From the NCBI GenBank assembly GCA_022829145.1, contig CM040755.1, positions 20,657,563-20,721,562 of the forward strand: a stretch of DNA of 64,000 nt. The letters are read 5' to 3'. The position numbers and the translations under genes were made by a program. Positions 23,261-34,275 of this stretch are shown here, piece by piece. Position 1 is the stretch's first letter. Each line of letters begins with the position of its first letter. Origin of the DNA: Albula goreensis (taxonomy: Eukaryota; Chordata; Actinopteri; Albuliformes; Albulidae). The notes under the pieces were generated by a model. That model saw only the letters and a list, made by a program, of their open reading frames with translations. It was not told the DNA's origin and ran no database searches.

Positions 23261-23643
23261 GTTCCACTTTTTAATTTTTTTTTCACTTCGATAAAATGAC
23301 ATTTTTACAAATACAATGGCTTCAGTGTGCCCTGACCATATATGCGAAAAGGATCTCGTTTTTTGTGACAGTTTTTCAGGTTTTGAGACACTCTTTTAAT
23401 TAATGAATGAAAGTGACATATAAAATAAAAACGTAATTATTCTAAATACTAAATTATTGTTTCATAAATGGTAAGTGCCAGTGACCCTCAGGCCTCTGTC
23501 GTTCAGCTTCAGAACCCTTTCTTATTTAGCACCCTTGATGCAGTTCCAAAAGTTACCATAAGAGGACAAGTGACTTGATTCACATTGCCAGACTTGGAAC
23601 AGACCTGGAAGAGTTTCTCTGAAAGTTGGGAGAATCCTTCACA
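23261..23643. other. short spacer between b4galnt4 end and abtb2 remnant
   Basis: About 380 bases, AT-rich at first and more mixed towards the right. It would have held the promoter of the lost gene; no clear promoter element is recognised. Confidence 0.4.
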
Positions 23644-24108
23644 ATGTCGCGAACAAAGCGTACACTTTCTTCGTCGAGTGTGTCCGGAAACTCCCCGCTC
23701 TTACGAAGGCCAGTGATCAGGATTGCGAGAGAAGTTCAGCGACTGAGCGCCATGCACTGCCGCTGCACACGCTTCTAGTTTTAAACAGGGCACAGGTGGA
23801 GATCTGCTGGTCACGGTGAAAGCAATCTCCCTTTACAGCAGGAGTGCCGGTGAGAGGCCCCACAAAGGTAAGTCGAACCGCAGTGGACTTCTCTTGTCTG
23901 TGGGTTGTTTCTTCCGCTGGGTGGTGGACTCTCTGTTTGACCGCTTGGATGGAAGCGTTGGTGGAGGAAACTCGCTCAAGGGTTGTGTTGTCCGAACGAC
24001 GGAGCGCAGACGGTGAAGTGCCAAACGGCGGATACGTTGGACGGAGTTTTAAATAACAACGCTGAACTTTGCGTGGTACTACAGAATTATGAGAATCTAG
24101 ATTGTAAA
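23644..24108 (+). pseudogene. abtb2: abtb2 exon 1 remnant (frameshifted, CpG-bearing)
   Basis: From 23644 one frame reads [20 protein letters not shown] then MHCRCTRF and stops (TAG 23776). A second frame from 23816 reads [19 protein letters not shown] and [17 protein letters not shown] third from 23931 reads [17 protein letters not shown]. The first frame returns around 24031 with TADTLDGVLNNNAELCVVLQ and NYENLDCKE. All match consecutive ABTB2 exon 1 segments, with about 20 and 12 residues missing at two junctions. The block is richer in CpG than its surroundings, a leftover of its GC-rich coding past. Homology fades after 24108. Confidence 0.85.
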
Positions 24109-26847
24109 GAACGTCAACGGCACACTGTTATATTATGCAGAGTTTACAGACTCTGTAGGTTACAAATAACGTTAACTGCATTATAAATTATTCATGGTAA
24201 AATGTGCAAAAAGTAATCAGAGCCAAGGTCTTCTCATTGTGTTACACTTGTCGGCAGGCAGGGTAGGTAACATCTCTGTTCTCATGTTCTCTGTTGTGTG
24301 AAGTTGTCTTTCCCTTCCCAGATGTTACCAACCTCCCCATTAGTCTGTGAGCCCAACCTCCTCTACTATCTTGTCAGTGCTGTTCATTGATTGTGAGTGT
24401 TTGTAAATTGCAATTACAATTTGTTTGTGGTTGGCAAACACAAGCACACAGTTCAAACAGAGATTTTCACAAGTGTACAATACCCCCTTGTGCAAGCTGT
24501 TCTGAGCAAAGGTGACTGCAGATGAATAAAACATAAACTGAAAACATCTAAGGAAAGCGTTTGGGTGGATGAAAGGTGCCATCAGGACACCACTGAGCTG
24601 TACTGCACAGTTAATTCCCTAGGAAACACAGGTTTGTGCTGGCCAACGCTCAGCTGGTCTGCCTGGCAGGTTGTGAAAAGACAGGTGTAAAAGACAGGCA
24701 GAAAGAACGCAATGGAGACACATCTGAATCAGTCGTGTTTCCACTGTGTCTTCATTCACAGCATTAGTGAAATTCCAGACTCACTCTTTACATACACCAC
24801 TACAGTTTTCACAGCGTCATTGTCAGTGTGTACATTCTGAAGGACACTTAGCCACCTCGTATTTTACAACAAATCCTCTGTGCTGCAAGTAAACATAGGC
24901 TGTGAAATCACTGTCTGATTTTCTACACCATGGTCAGTGGGTGCCATAGGCTTAGAAAAGCTAACCTTCACCAAAACTAGTTTTCATATTGCCTCACCAA
25001 GATGGCAGAGCTTAAGTGCCATCACAAACCTTATGAAGACAAATTAAATTGACAGTAGCTTGTGTTCAGTGCACTGCACATTCACTTTGCTTAATGTACC
25101 TTTTTTTAAAGATACAACCAGATGTGATAGCTTGTATCCCCCATTCGAAAGTCATTTGTGTGTGATTAGTCAGAATTTACAGTAGATCAATGACCGATTA
25201 CTGCTGCAAAGAACAGTTTTGGCTCTGCACCACAGATTTGGCATCTGTTTGGGACCTGTGCCAACTGTCCGTCTACTGTCTGCCATGGTGAGCTCTCTTT
25301 CACACAATCGCACACACACAAAGACAAAGGACAGAGTCCATGTATGTAGATCTACATGTTTCCATGGAAGCCATACCCAGATAGGAAGTTGGGGCTAGTA
25401 TGGTAAGATTTACTGGGTTTAAGGTTTTGATGTGTCTGGGGATGAGAAAGCACTGTCTGTCTGTCAGATCAAAGGAGAGGGGGAAGAGGAGAGCAGGAAT
25501 ACTTATCCTTCTCTTTGCTCTGTAAATGTCTCAGTCTTCAAATTAACTCTTTTATTCTTTCATGAGCAGATGTCCTTCTTGTGCTGGAAAACCTGCATTG
25601 TGCTGCCCATTACATAAACCAGGAGCACTTATGTTTTTAAGAGGCTCATTCAATCCTAAAGCTTTACATGTTTGTAGTGTTATTGTTCACATAACCTTTT
25701 GGAAAATGGTTTTAGTGTGATTGCTTACATTGTGTGTGGTTTTTAATTAATTAAATCATGTTTGTTTCTACAAAATTTCAAAATTAATTTCACCCATAGT
25801 TTGGCCATAGAGAAAATACATGGAAGAAAGTTTCATTTTTTGCATATTTATGAGTTACAAATATATTTTCCAAGTGCCTCAATGGGGGTTTTTATTCTTG
25901 TTTACGTTTAACCCAGTACCCTGCATTGTTTTTCCAGTGTCAGGGACAGATCTCCAATGCAAGAGCACCCATAGTGTGGAAGAAATAATATTTATTATAT
26001 GGGTCATGCCAAACCCAGGGTTATTGACACACCTAAATGCCTGCCTAATATCAATTGGTCTAATGTTATACAGTAGTTGATGCTGCATTGGTTGGAGTGT
26101 AGGTAGTTAAGTCTATTGATAACACATTATACTTAGCTCAGCGGCTATGCATCTTATGAATATGAACGTAGCCCAGCTACTGAATAACAGCATGCCTTAG
26201 GCTCCCCAGCCCATTATTGGACATACTGGCTGTTTTTACATTTGTTTGTGTGTTTATAGAGAGACTGGTAAGGTTTCATGTCTCTTTCTTCTACGATCAC
26301 ACCATAAAGCATGAGCACAAGTGAGTCAGCTATTTTTTTATTGCAGTGGTGGTGCCATCACTCGGTTGGTGAAAAGTATAGTGACAAGATGGACAAGGAT
26401 ACACATAATGGCTGGGAGTCTCAGACTTGCTCAGGGACCAATCAAATGGTTGTTTGTCTGTGTATTAAAGAGCAAAGTTTTTCTATTTTTTCTATTTTTT
26501 TCTTATGTGATTCATGTCTTCCTGTGTGTTTGATGCTGTAAATGTATTTGAGGTAAAGCTATTGAAGATGTACTAAATAACACATCTATATACACATAAT
26601 TCTTTGTAATAAACGTTAAAATGCCTAGTGTTCTTTCTAGTTGGGGTAAGAGTAAATAAGCATATCAAAACTAGTGTCTTTCACACAGAGGCTGTTTTCA
26701 GACTTTCCACCCCAGTACTATTAGCTGTTTGTGCCAGGTTTTTATTGTCAGGGTAGATGTATGCAGAATGCTGTAGATCAGGACAAGGAGAATGCAGTTA
26801 AAGTGTTTTACTAGCTTTTAAGCTCCTCTTTGGTTTCTGTATCTCAG
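24109..26847. other. non-coding gap inside the abtb2 pseudogene
   Basis: About 2.7 kb where the rest of exon 1 and the first intron of the lost gene would have been. No ABTB2-like words and no known repeat are recognised; short ORFs are unsupported. Confidence 0.5.
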
Positions 26848-26955
26848 GGCCCCGGCTGCTCCTCCTGGCACCCCTCAGTTCCCCCTGACAACTGCCATTG
26901 GGCAGCCCTCAATTTCGCTGTTCTGCATGGTCATATCTCACTCACTGTGTATCCC
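26848..26955 (+). pseudogene. abtb2: abtb2 ankyrin exon remnant
   Basis: After an acceptor TATCTCAG the frame reads [20 protein letters not shown] then FAVLHGHIS, matching the ABTB2 ankyrin segment [17 protein letters not shown]. It then loses similarity and meets TAA at 26959-26961 without a clear donor. Confidence 0.82.
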
Positions 26956-27031
26956 AGCTAATTTGAGTGTATAGCTGTTGAGTGTAACTTAAGCAGAGAT
27001 ACAGTAACATAATCCTGCCCTCTGTCCACAG

Positions 27032-27125
27032 CTCCTCCTGGACATGGGTGCCAGTGTAGAAGGTGCCATCGTCATAAATGCTCAGGAGAGCTGTGCTGAA
27101 ACCCCTCTCCAGCTGGCCTCTGCAG
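27032..27125 (+). pseudogene. abtb2: abtb2 ankyrin exon remnant
   Basis: After the acceptor CTGTCCACAG the frame reads LLLDMGASVEGA, then AQESCAETPLQLASAVG. These match the family's LLLDAGA.VEG and ETPLQLASA.G words. A GTAGGT donor-like site follows at 27126. The next family segment (ELVSLLLSRGADP) is missing; the frame continues with unrelated sequence. Confidence 0.85.
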
Positions 27126-27378
27126 TAGGTTGGTGTTGCACTTCACCTGCCTTTGGCACTTATCTCCATGGCAACCTGCTAGTGTCAGTCTCTGCAGTTG
27201 GAATGACATGTTGTCTATGTTTTGCTTTACACTGCATACCATGATGCAGTGATGTGGTTGATTAATATGGGCATATATGGCTTTGCTGGGTAGTAAACTA
27301 CCCTGTGCTATGCCATTCTTCCATATCCTGCAGTAAAATATAATAGTTGTCCCATTTCGTCTTCACCCTGCCCTCGAG

Positions 27379-27527
27379 CTGCCAATCCAGCCTGAGCAGG
27401 AGAAGGATGATGTGCCCTCTCTGTGGGAGATCCTGGATGAGGGGGTGGAGGTGAAACAGGGTGGGGGATGATGTGCCCTCTATGTAGGAGATCCTGTATG
27501 AGGAGGTGGGGATGGAGCAGGGTGGGG
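27379..27527 (+). pseudogene. abtb2: abtb2 linker exon remnant with tandem duplication
   Basis: Reads LPIQPEQEKDDVPSLWEILD then EGVEVKQGGG and TGA (27468-27470). It corresponds to the QP..K.D.LSLEEILAEGVE region. The segment from 27406 is repeated at 27467 with a 61-base period; the second copy carries TAG within DVPSM-stop-EIL. A period that is not a multiple of three cannot preserve the frame. Confidence 0.82.
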
Positions 27528-27593
27528 GAGGCCCTTCCCCAAGTCCCAGCTGTATCTCTAATGGAGGGGATCCATGACTCTGTGGGGCCCGAG

Positions 27594-27671
27594 GGAAGGC
27601 TCTTCAGGAGGCCAACGACTATAGCTACGAGCATGGCTACCTGGATGTTACTATGGAGCTGCGGTCCCTGG
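27594..27671 (+). pseudogene. abtb2: abtb2 exon remnant before the BTB half
   Basis: Reads [20 protein letters not shown] then ELRSLG, and ends at a good donor GTATGT (27672). It matches KALQEAMYYSAEHGY.D.TMELRALG of ABTB2, including the known exon end inside LG-VPW. No following exon was found. Confidence 0.85.
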
Positions 27672-30600
27672 GTATGTCATTGCGCACAGAGTGCAGGACA
27701 AGCGATTCTATATCCCTTTAAAATAATTGAATTATGAATTAATAGTTACATTGTAGGAGGGCTTGGCAGAAGGGAGGATTTGTGATTAACCGAGTTATTG
27801 ACAGTTTTAACAAAAATTGAAGATGTAGAGTATCTTTAACCCAGTTACTGAAACTTTGATATTAGAGCTGAAGAATTGGGTGTACTGACCTCTATTTGCC
27901 AGAAGATGTTGCTGTAGAGCAACTCATGACACTGACATTACTTTGTAACAAACAGTTCAACTGTATGACTATTTTTAACACTGGTTCATGTCCCCCATCC
28001 CTAATAACGATTTGAGGTAAAAAGGTGCAATGCTGCAAGAAGTTTATTCTCAGAAGATTTTAAGAATTAGTTTGTCACACTGTTGTTATAGTAACCAACG
28101 TTATTTCAGTTAATTTGGATGCATTGTGACTTCACAAATTAGGGTCCATTTTTGTATTTCAGCGGCACATGGTGTGTGAATGAGGTCACTTGTGAGCTGC
28201 AGTTAGCCATGTTACCCTTTTTCTGGAGAGAAAAGCCCTTCTCCCATGTGGAGAATCATGTTTGTAAGATTGTTCTCTAAAATGATGAGAAAGGAGGACA
28301 GAGATGAATAGCCAACATTTGCACCCCTTATCCTAAAGCTTGAACTTTTACCTGCTGATGTGTCAACAGTCCCTTTTGTTGATTTAGGTTGTGTAATTTC
28401 AAACAAGTGAAAAGAGTTTTTAATGAGTAAAAATGGCATAATTAGCTGGAATAGCATGGGAAAACATATTTAAAAAATATTCTGAGAGAAGATCCCTTCT
28501 GCCTAAAACAGCCCTGATGCAGAGGGAATTCAGAGATGAAAAATTGTTCCCAACTGTTCACATCTAAATACTGGTGGGGTGTTAAATTTATAGCAGTACC
28601 ACACACTGCAGAGAGCAGACTCAACTGAGGCAGTCAGACGTGACATTAACCTTTCCCAGAATCACTTATGGTTGAGTGTTTTATGCATATCGTTAAATAA
28701 TAAAAGTACTGCCATATAAAACACACTGAATAATACATTACAAAGAACATCATAATTATAAATCACATTTTAGCTGCAATACCAACAGGCTACCACAAGA
28801 TGGAAGTGGTAAGCAGTGGTTCAGAGAAGTGATACAAGGGAAGGTTCTTTTGCCTCAGAGGGCATAGAGGGTTTTAAGTTTTCATTTAACTCTGTGTGCT
28901 GTTGCTGGGATGATCATGTTATTTATGTTCATTCTGGATCATGGTACACTTTTAATTTAAATTACACAGTAACAGCTTTAAAATGGATCGTCCTCATTTA
29001 CGTTGTGAAAATGGGAACAATTTTGAACAAATTTTGAACAAAATGTGTTCTCTTACGTTTCAAAATTCTTAACCATTGAAGAATGCCATTATATATTCTT
29101 GACAACTGGCCATTTATTCGACCCTCTTCTACACAAACTGATGCAACTTATCACACTGCATTTATGTAATGAGCTAACGACTATGATATGTGAGTTCATG
29201 TTTGGCTTGTGGCCATGAGTCTGTAGCATAAAAAAAAATTAGATGTAAAATGAGTCAATATTTAGTGTAGATGCTTGGTTTTTATTAATAATAAAATTCA
29301 ATGAAAGAAATTTCCTCCTTTGTTATCTTTTTTATAAATCAATTGCATTCTGGGAAGTCTTTGAAGTAGTATAATGTGTCAACCAACCAGTCAACAGCAT
29401 CCAAGTTAATTTGATCTCTAATTCAGTTAATTTTTTCCTGCAAACTACACCAAATACTCATTACAATTATGTATTATAGACCCTTTGTACTGTCAAATGT
29501 GTTATTTATACTGTTTTTGATGGCTCAGCGTTGGATTGCACAATGCAATGTTTTTTTACAGAGGTGTATTTCCTGCACCGCACACTGCAGGCTCAAGGAG
29601 CACTGAGTGTGCCCTATGCAGATGCAATGACTATATCTGTGTTTATGCCTTGACATCTCTTGACATCCAAATAATGGATTATTTTCAAATTCAGGCCCCT
29701 GTCGTCTAGACTGTGCTCTATCTGATAAGCACTTTCTCTAACAGAATGTTTAGGTTTATGAGAGAGAGAGGTGCCCTGTATGTGAACAGTAAAAGACAAA
29801 AATCACATACAAAAACTCATTATTCACCTTTGCATCCACACTAATACAGTCAGGAACAGGTACCATATGGTAGCACTACCCATGAAACCTCATCCCCTAT
29901 TGCTATGTGAGTGTTTTGCATTCCTGGAGGTCTAAGCCTAAGAGGGACATACAGAGCAGTAAATTATATATTTTAATTTATATATTTAAATTATATATTA
30001 AAGGATTATGTTTCAGCCAGCAGCAAAGCTAACATTGTCAAGGAAAATCATTAAACAATCATCTAAAAAAAATGAACAACAACAACAACAAAAAAAGCAT
30101 TATACAGTTTCAACTGGATCAGACCCAGTTCCCTGTCAAATGTTAACAGTACACGGGTGTTTGTTTTGGGAAAATTCACAGAATCCCATTTATCCACTGG
30201 TGAGATTTTCATAAGAACTGCTGCGTGTTGGAGTTTTTGAGCAACATTCTCAAGCCAGTACACTTACCCCAAAATAGGGTATGTTCAAAACTGGGAGTTT
30301 GTCAGGAACAGAGTGTTCAGGCAGTGAAGAAGCTTGCTGAAGAACTTGAAAAAACCAGTACTTACTAATTAATGCATTGTCGATACTCCATCTATCTTAC
30401 AGATAAATGGCAGCCCTTGACATGATTTCTGGTGCAGAGTAACATGCTTTCTGACACCTCCTGTGTTGGAGTCAAACAGGGTCCCTCATTAAAATCTATA
30501 ACTCCTCCCTGTCAGAATGCATTTTTTTCATTCCACCTGGTTTAATTTATTGTGTCAAATCAGTTTTAACATTTTTTGTTCCTTTTCCCCATCATGTGTA

Positions 30601-33600
30601 CAAAACCCATCAAGTTAAGCAGCAAGAATGTAATTAAACAACTGGATAAAGCCCTGTCTTAGATTGACAAATGCCAGTTTGTGAGTTCATCATGGGCTTC
30701 ATGTTGGCAAATTTGACTGACATTAGTGCTATTGACTGGAACGTAATGACACGAACTGACCCCATGGGCCTGCAGTTAGCACAGGTCTGTTGGTATCATA
30801 ACCCCACCAACTGATGGATATTCCTCTCAATAAAACCTCTTAGATCTCATTCCTTGCACCTGTACAAAAGTTTGCTTTTGTATGTCATCTATGAATAAAG
30901 TGTAGGCTACATGAGAGTTTACACTGCTATGATCATGTCTACAGCTTTGATAAAGGAACAACACACCTAATCAAAGGTGTGGCCACATCAGAAGGTGTGC
31001 ATGAAGATAGTTATTTCCCCCAGGCTATGGACTTGAACAACTCCTGCTTAATTAATGAAATCACAAGGGCTCTGTTCCATGAATTAGGACAGAGAATATT
31101 GTGTTCTGGAGAGTATAATTGTTGAATTTACCTTTACAATGAGTAAAGTACACCATTTTGGTGTTCTGGTGTCATTAGCTGTCATTCAGCTTGTTTTGGT
31201 GATTCAGGCCACTTGTTTACTGACCTGTTTTAGTATAATCATCTGATTAATGACTCAGCAGGTGGCTTCTTCAGGAAGTTGTAAACTCTCTGCTGGAGGA
31301 TGGAATCATAAGTTTTGGAAGGCATCACTGAATGTTCAGGGTCCATTTCAGGACAACAGAATGTATTCAGTTAACTAAAAGTCCTTTGAGACCCCAGGTA
31401 CCTAATAACCACTGAATTACCAGTGTTGGTAACTTTTACTGTGGTTTTCCACTGAACTTTTTGTCTTTATGTGTCTCCACTATGAACAATACAGAATATT
31501 ATATCTGAGACATGCAGCTCTTAAGATGTGTAAAATGATGTCATGTTTCAGATTACCAAGACAAAATGTCAGTGATGGAGATAATAGAGCACTTTGGCGA
31601 ACATGTCCAATCAGTGTTCTCCATTCTCTGCCACCAATCAGGGCGGAAAATTGCAGACAAGAGCCAGCACTGGACTTCTTACGGTCCACGGGAGCACCAC
31701 AGACAATGGTGAATATCCTCTCCTCCGTGGTGCCCTGTCAGAGTGCCAGCGAGGATCAAAAGCAAGGCGTCCCTATTGTAACACATCACTAGAAAACAAA
31801 CAACATCCCTTGGAATGTGTAATGAGTCATGAAAAGGGCGAAATGAGGTCATTCAATTTCTATTTCACTAAATGGACAAGAAAATCATGTGTTTTGAGAG
31901 GCCCTGTCAAGTCATTTGTGTCTGACCACCATAGCCAGAAATACCAAAATGCAGATAATGCTGTGTACACAGAAGTCATTTTCTTCAGAAGATTCTCTTG
32001 ATTCCATTTTTAAGAAGCTCATAAAATCGTAATTAAAAATTGATTGGTCATACCAAATTTTTTCTTATCTTCACACTCTTCTGGTTGGAGATGGTCATTC
32101 ATTCATTGGATCATTATGTAATTACTCATGGAAACAGAAACATATAAAATATATGCTCCTGGCTGTGCTAGAAAAAAACTGAAAAATCTGAAAATCACTG
32201 TGGAAGAGCTGCCAGACACACAGATATATTTGGCATCTTGTAACTTCCCAGATGTACAAAATCCCATTGGTTTAACATTGAGTGGATGTCAGGCATTGAA
32301 TCACTGTTGATTTCTGATGTTAAGTATTTATTTTGCTTGTTATTTCTGATATTGATTCAACACTGAATTATCAACCACAACTGGCTCTAAATTAACATTC
32401 ATTAAATAGTCATCTAAGTGTAATATTGAATTCTAGCTGATCCTTTGTTGATTTAACCCTTGGAAATTTTGTCAGATAGTCTAACAAAAGTAGCATTGAT
32501 TATGCCTAGCTTTTGTGGTTGGCTGGATGCTCTTACCTTGTCTATTAGTACTCTCATCACAATAGCATTATGATTTAATTATTAATTATTATTCCAGATC
32601 ATAAATACAAACACTTAGAGAACCATTAATACTCACTCTATCAGCAATTCCTTTATTACTGTTACACAATCACTCAGCATTACTGGCTTATGTCTCCATT
32701 ATTCACAGTCTCCATTGACCCAAACATTACATACTCACATAATTTCAAATGCACCTTTAAATTATTTAGATGTAATCACAGAGCCACTTTACCAAGAGAA
32801 TCTTTTGTCATGAGTTAGCAAACCTCCTCTGTAGGCAGCAGATAGGAGACCTGTTATGGCATTGTAGACAACAGATTGGGTGATTATTACATATGTTTAT
32901 TCAATTGGCTGTGCAGCCAGAGTTGCAGGTATTGGATTCTTTAGTTGGCCAAGTCAAAGACTGTGTCCTAGCCTGAAGGGGTCTGTCAAGAGCAGGACAC
33001 ATGCAAGAGCTATGCACAGAAGTGACAGTTATTATGAACCTTTTGGCATTTTAAATAAAAATGGACCATGATAGTTTTCTTAACAGGGATTGTTTATATA
33101 AAATTTTACAAAGCTTAATGTTGATTCATTGTCTTGTTTCCAATGTTAAAAATGTAATCACATCTCTGTGCTGATTCAATGTTGTTTTCAATGTTGAAAA
33201 AGTAACTAAAGACCAACATTCATTCAATGATCATTTTTCATGTACACCCAAAAACAATGGTTTTAAGTTTACTTTAATGTTCAATCAATGCCTTTTGGTT
33301 TCTGGGTTACAACATATGCATAATACAATTTTGCTTCAAAGTAGCTGTTTGCAGATTTTGGCAATTTGTGGATGATAGAATTTTTTTTTTTAAATGTAAC
33401 AGACTCCCAAAAAAGAGACTCAAAGCACCATGTCCCAAATTTCACCTTTGACAAAAATGTTATGCTTTGTCAACAAGTTGTTCACTCACAATATTGGCCT
33501 TTTGCCCAAACTCTTTGTGTCAGGATCAAAGTATCCACAGAGTGGTGTGTCCTTGACATCGAGTAATGGATTTGAGCAAGTCAAATATTTTTGGATACAT

Positions 33601-34200
33601 ACATAATATAATAAGTTATATGGTTGATGAAATAAAATGAATCATAAATTAGTTTATAGGTAGTTATATTTCAACACCATAAATAAAAATAAGTAAATTT
33701 TATGCTTAAATTGTTGAGAGTAATAACAGTGCCTAATATTGAAAATGTTCATTATATTCATGAACCACCGGGGTTAGGCACAATTTTACATGGTCAAGTA
33801 TGAATTTGCTGATCTGAGTCCAAATAATATGACCTCAGGGTTCCATTACCAAGGTTAGATATTGTCAGCAGTAACAGGCCCATGTCATAGTAAAGACATG
33901 CATTTCAACCACACAAGTATGGGGATGATGAAAATTGAATTACTGCTGATGTATGACTGCATTAGGAAGGGGACTTTTCCAATTCATGCAGTAGAAAGGC
34001 ACTTTTCCATGGCCTTAAATGGTATCTGTCGTTACTAAAATGAAGGTAACTTCAAGTCTGTTGTGTAATGTGATATGACTTATGAGGTACTGTTGAAAGA
34101 AAACAATAGGTGTTACAGGCATTACTGCCTGTGCATATTCAACAGATAAGTGCATAAGATCAATTGCCCTTTGGATTCTCATAAAGTGAATCCTGTGCAA
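27672..34200. other. intergenic, no gene recognised
   Basis: AT-rich sequence. It was scanned for further ABTB2 (BTB) exons on the + strand and none was seen. It contains an AT-rich block at 29960-30000 and a degenerate minisatellite at 33115-33310. ORFs of 107 and 135 codons at 31469-32001 overlap in different frames and resemble nothing known. Confidence 0.5.
33115..33310. repeat. degenerate minisatellite of about 52 bp
   Basis: Three or four diverged copies of a TGATTCAATGTTG / TTTCAATGTTGAAAAA unit (starting near 33119, 33171 and 33217, with a weaker one near 33285). Similar TTGATTCAACA words occur near 32350. Confidence 0.5.
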
Positions 34201-34244
34201 TCAGGTGCACACTACATTGGTGCAACATTGTGACAATGACAGAC

Positions 34245-34275
34245 AAGATAGATCGATAGATAGATCGATAGGTCG
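34245..34275. repeat. GATA/GATC short tandem repeat
   Basis: Alternating GATAGATA and GATCGATA words, directly visible. Confidence 0.7.

Larger units (their letters stand above)
23644..27671 (+). pseudogene. abtb2: abtb2 pseudogene (ankyrin-repeat and BTB domain protein 2), decayed
   Basis: Five collinear + strand pieces match ABTB2 in the right order: the exon 1 histone-fold-like region (23644-24108), two ankyrin exons (26848-26955, 27032-27125), the linker exon (27379-27527) and the following exon (27594-27671). Several splice sites survive. It is dead by several criteria: exon 1 is spread over three frames with missing segments, the linker exon has an in-frame TGA and TAG within a 61-bp duplication, the rest of the ankyrin exon is absent, and no BTB-domain exon was recognised to the right. 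The living protein is a cytoplasmic ankyrin-BTB scaffold; the BTB3/BTBD11 paralogue is the nearest alternative, but the words HPS-PD-HW and TMELR favour ABTB2. Matches are from memory of the family, not a search. Confidence 0.82.

Noticed and set aside
23816..23870. GTAAGT at 23868 as splice donor of an orphan CpG-island first exon
   Set aside because: The GGT AAG TCG codons fall inside an ABTB2-like reading (KGKSNRSG) that continues past the site, so it is coding relic, not an exon end.
29562..29656. Acceptor-like TTTTTTTACAG followed by an open stretch, considered as a further abtb2 exon
   Set aside because: Translation (VYFLHRTLQAQGALSVPYAD) does not match any ABTB2 segment after LRALG.
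31469..32001. Overlapping ORFs of 107 and 135 codons in the intergenic region
   Set aside because: Different frames, no domain or family resemblance, no splice or promoter context; considered as possible lost abtb2 exons but no matching words.
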